64,000 bases of DNA. Source: Ashinkailepas kermadecensis (Eukaryota; Arthropoda; Thecostraca; Neolepadidae). Location of the stretch: the NCBI GenBank assembly GCA_034440615.1, contig JAOTOM010004375.1:124001-188000 (forward strand). The letters run 5' to 3'. The position numbers and the translations under genes are program-made. Below are positions 55,471 to 64,000 of this stretch, in pieces. Each line of letters starts with the position of its first letter. Positions within the stretch are counted from its first letter, which is position 1. Under the pieces are notes generated by a model. The model made no database searches, had not been told where the DNA came from, and was given only the letters and a program-made list of their open reading frames with translations.

Positions 55471-55623
55471 GCATCCATTGCATTCCAAATCCCGGCCACG
55501 GGGAACCACCCGGGGATCTCTGTTTTCTGGCGAACAAATAATAAGCCAGCTGGGACGAGCTTGTTTGCAACAAATCACTGACGGTAAAGCCCTCTCGACC
55601 AGTCGCTTTGCCGCTCGCACAGG

Positions 55624-56122
55624 AGGGTGGGACGAGGTGATGTTGTGCCGTATATCTCCACGCTTAGGTCATACTTATGGCCACCCATGGTAACTACTAC
55701 TACTACATAGGAGGGTGGGACGAGGTCATGTTGTGCCGTATATCTCCACGCTTAGGTCATACTTATGGCCACCCATGGTAACCTACTACATAGGAGGGTG
55801 GGACGAGGTCATGTTGTGCCGTATATCTCCACGCTTAGGTCATACTTATGGCCACCCATGGTAACCTACTACATAGGAGGGTGGGACGAGGTCATGTTGT
55901 GCCGTATATCTCCACGCTTAGGTCATACTTATGGCCACCCATGGTAACCTACTACATAGGAGGGTGGGACGAGGTCATGTTGTGCCGTATATCTCCACGC
56001 TTAGGTCATACTTATGGCCACCCATGGTAACCTACTACATAGGAGGGTGGGACGAGGTGATGTTGTGCCGTATATCTCCACGCTTAGGTCATACTTATGG
56101 CCACCCATGGTAACCTACTCAG
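55624..56122. repeat. 83-bp tandem repeat, 6 copies (LINE C-terminus)
   Basis: Each unit codes WDEV.LCRISPRLGHTYGHPW, the LINE segment matched by RTGYTHATHQYL in the 7-kb copy. The first unit has extra TACTAC repeats. Confidence 0.95.
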
Positions 56123-56141
56123 TGGTGAGAATACGTCACCA

Positions 56142-56952
56142 GATGTCCCAGATGTGTCCCAGATGTATCCCAGATGTGTCCCAGATGTATCCCAGATGTG
56201 GTCCAGATGTGTCCCAGATGTGTCCCAGATGTATCCCAGATATGTCCCAGATATGTCCCAGATGTATACCAGATGTGTCCCAGATGTGTCCCAGATGTAT
56301 CCCAGATGTGTCCCAGATGTGTCCCAGATGTGTCCCAGATGTCCAGATGTGTCCCAGATGTATCCCAGATGTATACCAGATGTGGTCCAGATGTGTCCCA
56401 GATGTATACCAGATGTGTCCCAGATGTGTCCCAGATGTATCCCAGATGTGTCCCAGATGTGTCCCAGATGTATCCCAGATGTGTCCCAGATGTGTCCCAG
56501 ATGTGTCCCAGATATGTCCCAGATGTGTCCCAGATGTATACCAGATGTGTCCCAGATGTGTCCCAGATGTGTCCCAGATGTCCAGATGTGTCCCAGATGT
56601 ATCCCAGATATGTCCCAGATGTGTCCCAGATGTATCCCAGATGTATACCAGATGTGGTCCAGATGTGTCCCAGATGTATACCAGATGTGTCCCAGATGTG
56701 TCCCAGATGTATCCCAGATGTGTCCCAGATGTGTCCCAGATGTATACCAGATGTGTCCCAGATGTGTCCCAGATGTATCCCAGATGTGTCCCAGATGTAT
56801 CCCAGATGTGTCCCAGATGTGTCCCAGATGTATACCAGATGTGGTCCAGATGTGTCCCAGATGTATACCAGATGTATCCCAGATGTGTCCCAGATGTATC
56901 CCAGATGTGTCCCAGATGTGTCCCAGATGTATCCCAGATGTGTCCCAGATGG
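56142..56952. repeat. 11-bp tandem repeat, about 74 copies (CPRC knuckle)
   Basis: CAGATGTGTCC and variants (GATGTATACCA, GTGGTCCAGAT). The seed TGTCCCAGATGT codes Cys-Pro-Arg-Cys. Confidence 0.96.
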
Positions 56953-57143
56953 GCTGCAGCGCCAACAGACCGTCACATTCTGATTTCATGTCCGAGGTTT
57001 TTTTTCGGGAGCACCGACGTTATTTCGGGATTGACCAGTCTCACTCCCTCGTACTCTCAGTAGCAGTTTCAGGCGCTAAATCGCAGATCGTTGAATCCGG
57101 GAAACACTTCAGCTTCCTTTCTGATGTGCAATTTTGTGCCTAG
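56953..57143 (+). pseudogene. I-LINE C-terminus
   Basis: DRHILISCPRF, then EHRRYFGID and IVESGKHFSFLSDVQF, ending at TAG. Matches DDLEIIRSGSIFRYLRAIGF of the 7-kb copy. One frameshift. Confidence 0.75.
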
Positions 57144-57299
57144 GGACTTTGATCTACCCGGGATGTTGATATATCTAGATACACTGGAAACGGTACGCAT
57201 AGTACAATTGACGTTGCATAGCCACACTTGTTATAAACGATGCATGACATTGTAGTCGACGCACCCCTAAGCCCAAAGAATCAATCAACCATGTCGAGT

Positions 57300-57450
57300 C
57301 ATATATGGCCAGTGGTGTCAGGCTATATCAGGTCGAGCTGGATTTGACCCAGTGTTGGCAGGTCACATCAGTTGGAGTCAGATTTGACCCAGTGTTGACA
57401 GGTCACATCAGGTCGGGTTGTGACAGGTCACATCAGGTCGGCTCGTGTCA
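57300..57450. repeat. Degenerate AGGTCACATCAGGTCGG repeat
   Basis: About six variable copies. Confidence 0.8.
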
Positions 57451-57693
57451 GGCTGTATTTATTCGTCTTCGACCGCATCTTATCTACCCTCGTGTTATAA
57501 CCAATTCCACAGTTAGTTCTATGTGCCTTTTGACTCAGCGGCCTGTACTTGGGATGGGAGTGCGTGATTGCGAAGCAGTGCGTGCGTGATTGCAGTGCGT
57601 GATTGCGAAGCAGCATACATGCGGAGATGGTTCAGCTCTCTAGATGTAGCTAAGCAGATATATCAGATCAAGAGCGGCGGTGTCCCGTCCTGG

Positions 57694-57786
57694 TCTGGCC
57701 CTGATCCTGGTCCTGGTCTTGGTCTTGGTCCTGGTCCTGGTCCCGATCCTGGTCCTGGTCCTGGTCCTGGTCCTGGTCCTGGTCTG
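57694..57786. repeat. (CCTGGT)n hexamer repeat
   Basis: About 15 units with single-base variants. Confidence 0.95.
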
Positions 57787-57959
57787 GCCATGACTGTTAA
57801 TACTCATCATTCTGATTCACATAAACACTCACATTGTGACGGATTGTTCACCATGCAACGCCACAGAGTTAGTGCTGAAATTCAGGCTTTCTTGGGGAGA
57901 GGGACTTCGTCCTGCCCCCCCCCCCCACACACACAATCCGCCTTCACTGTCAGTTCAGA

Positions 57960-58550
57960 TAGTATCGGTATACACGAAGTCTGATTTCACAATTGGAGTT
58001 AAATTTTCTTAACAAGATCTGAATATTTTGAGGTAGTAGGCAATGAAGGAATTGACAGGAACATTGCAGTTAGAAAGAACATTGGATCAGGGCATCCAGT
58101 GGCCTCTACTGCTACCACTACTACTACGTACTATTTGACGTTTGAGGACAGATGTCGGATGCAGGGGCAATGAACAATGTACGGAACATCTTAAAATAGC
58201 ACGAAAGTGCGATGGCACAGCTTTCATGTTGAAGTGTGTGGACTTCGAGAGGCTCTGCCCTCTGCCGCCTCCCCTACCACTCCACCTCTTGTTTCCGCTC
58301 CAGTGGATGTGACTGTGTCCAGGGGCAGAACTTTGACTTTTGTGTGCAATACTTTTGGAAGACTCAAGCTTCCCAAAGGTAGCGTACCCCCACCCCCCCC
58401 CAATAGCTTAGGATTTTGACATGCGAACCAAAGGAGTGGGCCATCCAAATATTTTTTTAAAGAAGCTCCGTGCCTGACTGTGTCTGCGCAGCGCATCTCC
58501 CACACACACCTCTGTGTGTGATTCAGTATCAGGGGGCTACAGAGGCTCAC
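57960..58550. other. Unassigned spacer
   Basis: No motif or exon recognised. Short homopolymer C and G runs at 57,917-57,927 and 58,392-58,400. Confidence 0.3.
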
Positions 58551-58910
58551 GTCTGGGGTTGGGGGGGGGTGACGTCACTCGCGGGTGGTGTCACACCTGG
58601 TGTCGTGGCGCCGCGGCTCGGCGCAACACTTCGTGCGCGGCTTGCGCCAATTGCCGCGCACGAAGTGTCGACTTATCGTGACGTATCGTAACGCTGGCGA
58701 CGTACCGACGCTTGCGACGTACCGCGCGCGCCGTCGAGGCGGCGCCGCGGCGGCGGCGTCGCTGTGACGTCACAGTGTCACTACGGGCGAGAGTGCAGCG
58801 TCCAGCGGCGGCCGACTCGCCCTTGGCGCGGCGCGTCACGCAGCTGCGCGGCCGAGCGTGACGCGTGACGCCTACTTAAGGCGGCGCCGGCCGGCCGCCG
58901 CCTCACTGGC
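58551..58910. promoter_or_regulatory. CpG-dense promoter-like block
   Basis: Very high CpG content, two TGACGTCA (58,567, 58,765), repeated GTGACGCGTGACGC and a CTTAAGG near 58,874. ACACTTCGTGCGCGGC and its exact complement form a 16-bp stem at 58,626-58,668. No gene can be tied to it. Confidence 0.4.
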
Positions 58911-58972
58911 CAATGATCGGTGATCAAGGATCGGTGATCGGTGATCGGTGATCGGTGATCGGTGATCGTCAC
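58911..58972. repeat. GATCGGTGATC 9-bp repeat
   Basis: About six copies. Confidence 0.93.
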
Positions 58973-59039
58973 TGCTGCTCCAGCCGCGGGACACCCGGAA
59001 TGGCGGTGAGTTGGCCGTGACGTCATCACACCGTCAGGT

Positions 59040-59295
59040 CATGACGTCGCCAGGTGGTGAGGTCAGGACGGGCCTGAAGTCCAGGTAAGGATGGACCTGA
59101 AGCACAGGAGAGGGGGGCCAAGACACCAAAAAAAAAAAAACCCTGAAGTTCGAGTCAGGATGGATCTGAAGTCCAGATCCAGGCCGTGAAGCTCGGGTCT
59201 AGACGATCCTGAAGTTCAGGTTCAGGCCCCCTGATGTTCAGGTCAGGGCGGGCCTGAAGTCCAGATCCAGGCCCTGAAGTCCAGGTCCAGCTGAA
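59040..59295. repeat. CCTGAAGTCCAGGTC-type repeat
   Basis: About ten variable copies, interrupted by an A13 run near 59,130. Confidence 0.85.
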
Positions 59296-59299
59296 GCCG

Positions 59300-59700
59300 C
59301 TAGTGCAGCGCTGGGTTTCTTTACATTTGCTGGAACGTGGGAAAGCATTTGTGTCCGAAAATTGACTCAAATAATTTGTAAAATACCCGAAAAGTATTAG
59401 ATGTTCCTCATCCATTGAAATTCGTATGCAATTTCTGATGAATTGTCTTAGTATCGTTAGTCGCTGCAGTTTCTGAAACCGTCGATGACGTGATGACGTG
59501 TGTAGAAAAGTAGTCATCATTACTCTGAGCACCCAGCACTACTCTGGGTAGCCTCTACCGTGTTAATTGCACACCTGATCGGCAGCATGCCAATATGATG
59601 TTCGGTTTCGGGAGCGAAAAATAAAACACTATAATGAAAAGCTTTCAGCTGCGAGCCGTCTTCATTTCAATTAAAATTTTCGCCAAATATCACCGTAGCT
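59300..59700. other. Unassigned spacer
   Basis: Nothing recognised. A GTGATGACGTG repeat lies near 59,490. Confidence 0.3.
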
Positions 59701-59709
59701 AGCATAATA

Positions 59710-59758
59710 CCCTCGACTGCCATGGCAGTCGAGGGTCCCTGGGGACCCTCACTCAGTC
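59710..59758. other. 26-bp perfect palindrome plus second stem
   Basis: CCCTCGACTGCC followed directly by ATGGCAGTCGAGGG-type complement (59,710-59,735). GAGGGTCCC/GGGACCCTC follows at 59,731-59,750. Confidence 0.95.
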
Positions 59759-59799
59759 GACTGCAGTCACTGGGGAAAGGACATTACCCTACGCACTTC

Positions 59800-59945
59800 T
59801 GACATTGCCAAAGGCATTGCCGACATTACCAAAGGTACTGCCGGCATTACCCTGAGTAGCCGGCATTATCCCAGGGCACAGCCGGTATTACATTAAACAG
59901 CCGGATTACCCTGGGCACTGCCGACATTACCCTGGGTAACTGTGA
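59800..59945. repeat. Degenerate GCCGGCATTACCCTGGG repeat
   Basis: About eight variable copies. Confidence 0.85.
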
Positions 59946-60230
59946 CCACTGTGAGTGAAGTGCGAGGTGCCGTGGTGAAGTTGGCTCCTCAGCCTCAACC
60001 TCAGCCTCAGCCTCAACCTCCGGCCAACGCGAGCAGTGCATTATACGACTGCGGCAGCGCACTGGTCACCTGGCAGTCAGCTGAGTGGAGTGTGGGTGAC
60101 GGCGCCTCTGCTCCTCCTGGACCGGTAACGGAGGTGGTCTGGCGATACCGTGGGTCAGGCGGGCGTGGCCGTGCCCGAGTGCGACAAGCCAGGACAGGGC
60201 AGGACATCGCAGAACAACATGCTGAGGTCG

Positions 60231-60392
60231 CAGAACACCAGTGGGTAGGGCACTCGAACCCTGGTCACAGGGTCGTGGGATCGAGTCCCATCGCCGGCGG
60301 GTTTACCGGGTCCGCCCGTGACCGCTCGGCTTCGTGTGGGGGGGGAGCGGCGACGCCCCACGGCCTAGGAGTATAGTGCGTCGAAAAAAAAC
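60231..60392 (+). mobile_element. tRNA-derived SINE, family 4
   Basis: B-box GTGGGATCGAGTCCCATCG, body GCCCGTGACCGCTCGG and tail TAGTGCGTCGAAAAAAAACT. The A-box region is diverged. Confidence 0.6.
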
Positions 60393-60829
60393 TCGAGACA
60401 CTTCTCCGCGGTGATGGTTGTGAAGATCAAGCGTCACATCGGCCCATCACGACATCGGGTCAGACTCGGAACACGCCCTCTCGATGTGGGCCTCGGGATT
60501 GGTCAGATGATAATGACGTCAGAGCGGGATACGTACGTCACGAGGCAGGGTCGCGTCTTGCAAGGATTCGCTGTGTGAGGGGCACTACAATTGACTTCAA
60601 TGTGGCCAAATCACAGCCCTACGAGCTCCCGCCCCTCCAGCTCCCGCCCCTCCTCCAGTAATGGGAAGCGAGCACTTCAGCAAATATGTGTCCCGGTGTG
60701 ACGGCTAGTGGAGTAGGAGGTGAAGGTTGCCCAATGTATTTGGAGGTTGTGAAGGTAGGAGGTGAAGGTGAAGACTGTCTAAAACAGCCGTGCCTGTAGC
60801 ACGACGTCGGGGGTTGGCGACACACTGCA
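60393..60829. other. Unassigned spacer
   Basis: Contains one TGACGTCA (60,513) and a duplicated CTCCCGCCCCTCC string. No gene recognised. Confidence 0.3.
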
Positions 60830-60955
60830 CCTGACTTCGTCACCTGACTACGTCACCTGACTTCGTCATCTGACTACGTCATATGCCTGCGTCACATGAT
60901 TGCGTCACCTGACTGCGTCACCTGAGTACGTCACCTGACTACGTCATAGCACGAC
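60830..60955. repeat. 14-bp GTCACCTGACTACG repeat
   Basis: About eight variable copies. Confidence 0.92.
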
Positions 60956-61254
60956 ATTTCCGCATTGTCGCGGCCGCGGCACAACGAAGGGCCTTTTTGC
61001 AACAGAAGCGTCTCTCGACAAACCGAATCTGTGCAGTGGGGGTGGCCGCGTTTTTGGTGTCGAACCATGAATACGACGGTCTCGGGGTCGACACTCGCAC
61101 CGTGCTAGTACTGCTCGTCAGCACGTAAGCAATTATAGGTGCGACGTGGCGGGAGCTGGCTATGAGTGTGGTGAGGACAGGGGTACACGGCCCCCGCAGT
61201 TAACACGTTGAAGAGGACCCTGGTGGGACGGCTAGTGGGGTAGGCGGTGAAGGG

Positions 61255-61645
61255 TGGTCGTCTAAAGGTCCGGGATGCGTGGGTGGTGGACGGCTAGCGA
61301 CCAATGGCGAGGGTGGTGCATATAGCGACCAATGGCGGGGTGCATATAGCGACCAATGGTGAGGGTCGTGCCTATAGGTGCGACCAATGGCGTGGGTGGT
61401 GCATATAGCGACCAATGGCGTGGGTGGTGCATATAGCGACCAATGGTGAGGGTCGTGCACAATGGCGAGGGTGTGCATATAGCGACCAATGGTGAGGGTG
61501 TAGCACCATGGTGGGGTGCCTATAGCGACCAATGGCGGGGGGGGGGCATATAGGCGAAATGGTTGTGCCTATAGCGACCAATGGCGGGGGGGTATAGCGA
61601 CCAATGGCGTGGGTGGTGCACATAGCGACCAATGGTGAGGGTGAC
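61255..61645. repeat. About 27-bp ATAGCGACCAATGGCG repeat
   Basis: About 15 variable copies with many indels. Confidence 0.92.
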
Positions 61646-61833
61646 TGCGCTGCATGGACTCCCAAGGTGTTCTGAAGGTCAAAACAAGGTGTCGCCACGC
61701 GCTTGTACGCTTCCTTCACAGTTGTCTATTGTGTATTGTTCATTGTGTGGTTCACGACGCACGTTATGCACGATCACGGCTAGCGGTGCCGCCCACACGG
61801 CTTCGCTGGTGGGCCGCGGGATTTGCAAATGTC

Positions 61834-61915
61834 CCGAGTGGTGCGAGTGTTGAACCCAGGACCTTGGTATCCAGAACTGAACACTAACCACTTGGTCATC
61901 CCCCCCCCACTAATC
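61834..61915 (-). mobile_element. tRNA-like SINE head
   Basis: The complement reads TGACCAAGTGGTTAGTGTTC (A-box) and CCTGGGTTCAACAC (B-box). The body is not recognised. Confidence 0.5.
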
Positions 61916-62500
61916 TAGAACTTCACTAGGGGAGCTTGAGGGGGCGCCTTTCTACGAGGTTACGTGCACTCGAGCTTGCCACAGCGATGCCCTTTCTATT
62001 CAAACGGGCGCTTTCGACTGAAAATTTCGAGAAGTTTGAGGCTGAGGATACACTATGCCTTCTCTGAGGGCGGGCTTTTCCATCTGGACGGATGCTCTAT
62101 CTCCATCGGGGGCCTATTTCGTGGGGCTAAGGGAGCGGGTGGTCGCCATCTCACTAATCCCCTTGGATCCGTCCCTTGATACAGGTGTCCATGAAGTTGA
62201 AATGTTTAGCACTGACGCTATGATGTCGTGTGTAAGAGAGCTATTTATACATAAATGTCGCCTTCAACTCGCTCTAAGCTCTGAAGTTCCCAAAGCTCTG
62301 GAGCACTAGCTGGACGGTGTAGTAAGACAAGCTTTGACAGTTCAAGACGTAACCGGAGTGAGCATCTCTCGAGGTTAGAAATTTCCCTCTGTTTAAAATA
62401 TCTCTACCTTAGCCACTTGCTGTGTTTTCCTTGGCGAGCCTTGATAGCTAACCTGCCTACGCCTCTGGCTCCAACACCCCAAATGGTGGTAAGCAGGGTC
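61916..62500. other. Unassigned, probably old transposon sequence
   Basis: Strings such as GAGGGGGCGCCTTTCTACGA and CCTACGCCTCTGGCTCC resemble those near 39,250 and the MITE ends. No domain recognised. Confidence 0.35.
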
Positions 62501-62697
62501 ACATCTGACTGCTGGTGTCTATGACAGAGGTGTGGCAGAGATGCTGGCAAGGCCCAGAAGGTGGAAGACGGAGTCCGTATCTGACTGCTGTTATCTCGGG
62601 AGAGGTCCGTGAGGTCGTATCTGCTGTGGTAGCTCCGGCACGGGCTGCAGTAGGTGGCCGACGAGGTCCGTATCTGACTGCTGTGTATCTCCGGCAG

Positions 62698-62887
62698 AGA
62701 GGCGGTGTGGCGCTGGCGGCGGCTGCGGCCACGCTCTCAGCACTGGCCGTATGCTGGGGCCGCGGCCGGCCAGATCCGCTCCTAGGCGCCGACACTGGCG
62801 CCGCCGCCGGGCGAGCGGCGAACTACAGCCTGTCGCGCAGCCTCAGAGAGGCCGTCAGGAGCAGCGAGTTGACACCGGCTGCCCGGG
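62698..62887 (+). CDS. Possible exon with a membrane-anchor segment
   Basis: A GC-rich open stretch bounded by an acceptor (TATCTCCGGCAG) and a donor (GTGAGG at 62,888). It codes about 63 residues: RGGVALAAAAATLSALAVCW, a hydrophobic helix after a basic residue, then GRGRPDPLLGAD and an N-glycosylation-type NYS. It could be the signal-anchor exon of a Golgi type II enzyme or another secretory protein. No family motif is visible. Upstream, GTCCGTATCTGACTGCTG is repeated three times (62,515-62,690). Confidence 0.3.
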
Positions 62888-62959
62888 GTGAGGCGGACTG
62901 CGGCCCGCTCCGACAAGCTTACCTGACCTGGCGACTCACCTGAGCCACTAGCACGAGTG

Positions 62960-63125
62960 TTGATTCATGAAAATTATTGGGTGGGGGGCAAAATGCACGA
63001 AGGCAATGGGGGGGCCCAAATGGATTGGGGGGACACTCTCCATAGGGTGCCATGTTAAAAGTTGAAATTACTGGGGGGGAGGGGGACCTTCCCCCTCAAA
63101 GGAATGTAAAACAACACCCCTGGCC
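62960..63125. other. Transposon-like fragment, G-rich
   Basis: G-run-rich sequence ending CCTTCCCCCTCAAAGG...CACCCCTGGCC. Not classified. Confidence 0.35.
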
Positions 63126-63239
63126 ACTAGCATGGTGCAGACCTACCGGATGATGTGCCTGGCAGCTTACTCAAGGCATTCCCCTGAAAGAGAAACCTCT
63201 CCTGGCAGCTCACCTGGTGAAGCCACCTGACAGTGTCAC

Positions 63240-64000
63240 CTGCCATCAGGTGGCGACCTGATGGTCACCATCAGGTGGTGAATATCAGATCACCACCTGA
63301 TGGCCACAGCTACAGCTGGGACCTCACTGGTCACCATCAGCTGGGACCTCACTGATCACCATCAGCTGGGACCTCACTGATCACCATCAGCTGGGACCTC
63401 ACTGATCATCATCAGCTGGGACCTCACTGATCACCATCAGCTGGGACCTCACTGATCACCATCACCTGGGACCTCACTGATCCATGCTGGGACCTCACTG
63501 ATCACATGCTGGGACCTCACTGATCACCATCGCTGGGACCTACTGATCATCATCGCTGGGACCTCACTGATCCCATCGCTGGGACCTCACTGATCCCCAC
63601 CTGGGACCTCACTGATCCCGCTGGGACCTGATACCATCGCTGGGACCTCACTGATCATCATGTGGGACCTCCTGACAATCGCTGGGACCTCACTGATCAC
63701 CATCGCTGGGACCTGTATCATCATGCTGGGACCTCACTGATTTGCTACCCTTCCCTCACCTGGGACCTCACTGATCACCATCAGCTGGGACCTCACTGAT
63801 CACCATCAGCTGGGACCTCACTGATCACCATCAGCTGGGACCTCACTGATCACCATCAGCTGGGACCTCACTGATCACCATCACCTGGGACCTCACTGAT
63901 CACCACCAGCTGGGACCTCACTGATCACCACCAGCTGGGACCTCACTGATCACCATCAGCTGGGACCTCACTAATCACCATCAGCTAGGAAACTCACCTG
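63240..64000. repeat. 25-bp tandem repeat, about 29 copies
   Basis: CAGCTGGGACCTCACTGATC plus ACCAT. Outer copies are regular. 63,480-63,745 is full of small deletions. The array runs off the window end. Confidence 0.95.

Larger units (their letters stand above)
42300..57290 (+). mobile_element. I-clade LINE swollen to about 15 kb by internal arrays
   Basis: The unique islands read in I-LINE order on the plus strand. The order is: degenerate ORF1 knuckle (KCWTLQDLVAHWC, 42,330); EN start AFRANVPGLQSDLYHRRL with IQETKLL (42,718-42,800); EN GGVMLAIHHGTPARE (49,360-49,410); EN LPPLVLLLGDFNSHH, NSRGRHMEAFL and SGSRSDLDPSLCS (49,920-50,110); RPQRWNKVNKVSWRQ (51,608-51,655); LIAFRKARANPRRT (52,660-52,705); DVANEMGCFVSEY (52,910); thumb FYRSLICSWLDCACFVYDD (53,307); RYSCTLCRFPQHPAHQAVF (54,880); RNase H end RIPSHVGIVDNEQAN (55,400); RLGHTYGHPW (55,665); HILISCPRF (56,970); IVESGKHFSFLSDVQF (57,090). 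The 3' tail GTCGACGCACCCCTAAGCCC is at 57,256. The RT palm is missing (between 53.04 and 53.25 kb). Six arrays and two nested insertions account for the excess length. Confidence 0.8.

Noticed and set aside
43157..57290. CRISPR array
   Set aside because: Repeats are head-to-tail with no unique spacers, and the context is a eukaryotic LINE.

Overview
This is eukaryotic, almost certainly arthropod, nuclear DNA. The evidence is a TTK/lola-type BTB gene with split exons, interspersed TTAGG-type repeats, tRNA-derived SINEs, and LINEs of the I, CR1 and L2-like groups plus a Penelope-like element. A crustacean or chelicerate is possible, but the sequence does not settle the species. Host coding sequence is under 3% of the window; the rest is decayed transposable elements and an unusual density of minisatellites.

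Layout. 0-8 kb: a decayed L2/CR1-like LINE, a short C2H2 zinc-finger gene, a Penelope-like RT remnant carrying an internal 44-bp array, and a decayed I-clade LINE on the minus strand. 8-18 kb: CR1 LINE fragments, a 0.9-kb inverted repeat and TTAGG-like stretches. 18-36 kb: a BTB zinc-finger gene on the plus strand. Four constant exons (20.4, 21.7, 23.3 and 23.8 kb) all join in phase and end in phase 1. They can be followed by either of two paralogous terminal exons (28.0 or 35.2 kb), each coding two C2H2 fingers and each opening in the matching phase. 37.4-38.6 kb: a two-exon homeobox unit, split at the classic homeodomain 44/45 position. The last 47 bp of its first exon, donor included, is repeated about six times into the intron. 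39.7-40.6 kb: a TIR element.

42.3-57.3 kb is the most striking part. It looks like 15 kb of satellite DNA, but the short unique stretches between the arrays read, in order, as one I-clade LINE: degenerate ORF1 knuckles, endonuclease N-terminus, endonuclease middle and end, linker, RT thumb, RNase H, CPRC knuckle, C-terminus and 3' tail. At least five of the six arrays (units of 35, 35, 37, 52, 83 and 11 bp) are amplified pieces of that element's own coding sequence. An L2-like LINE with an intact RT ORF and a SINE pair are nested in it. 57.3-64 kb: more minisatellites, a CpG-rich promoter-like block, two SINEs and one possible membrane-anchor exon.

How the parts relate: the I-clade LINE ends in the same 3' tail motif as several tRNA-SINE families. 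Very short tail-only inserts (35-80 bp) with clear target-site duplications are scattered through the window. One LINE machinery therefore probably mobilises all of them. Separately, coding segments of four unrelated origins (I-LINE, Penelope RT, homeobox exon, possibly others) have become minisatellite seeds.
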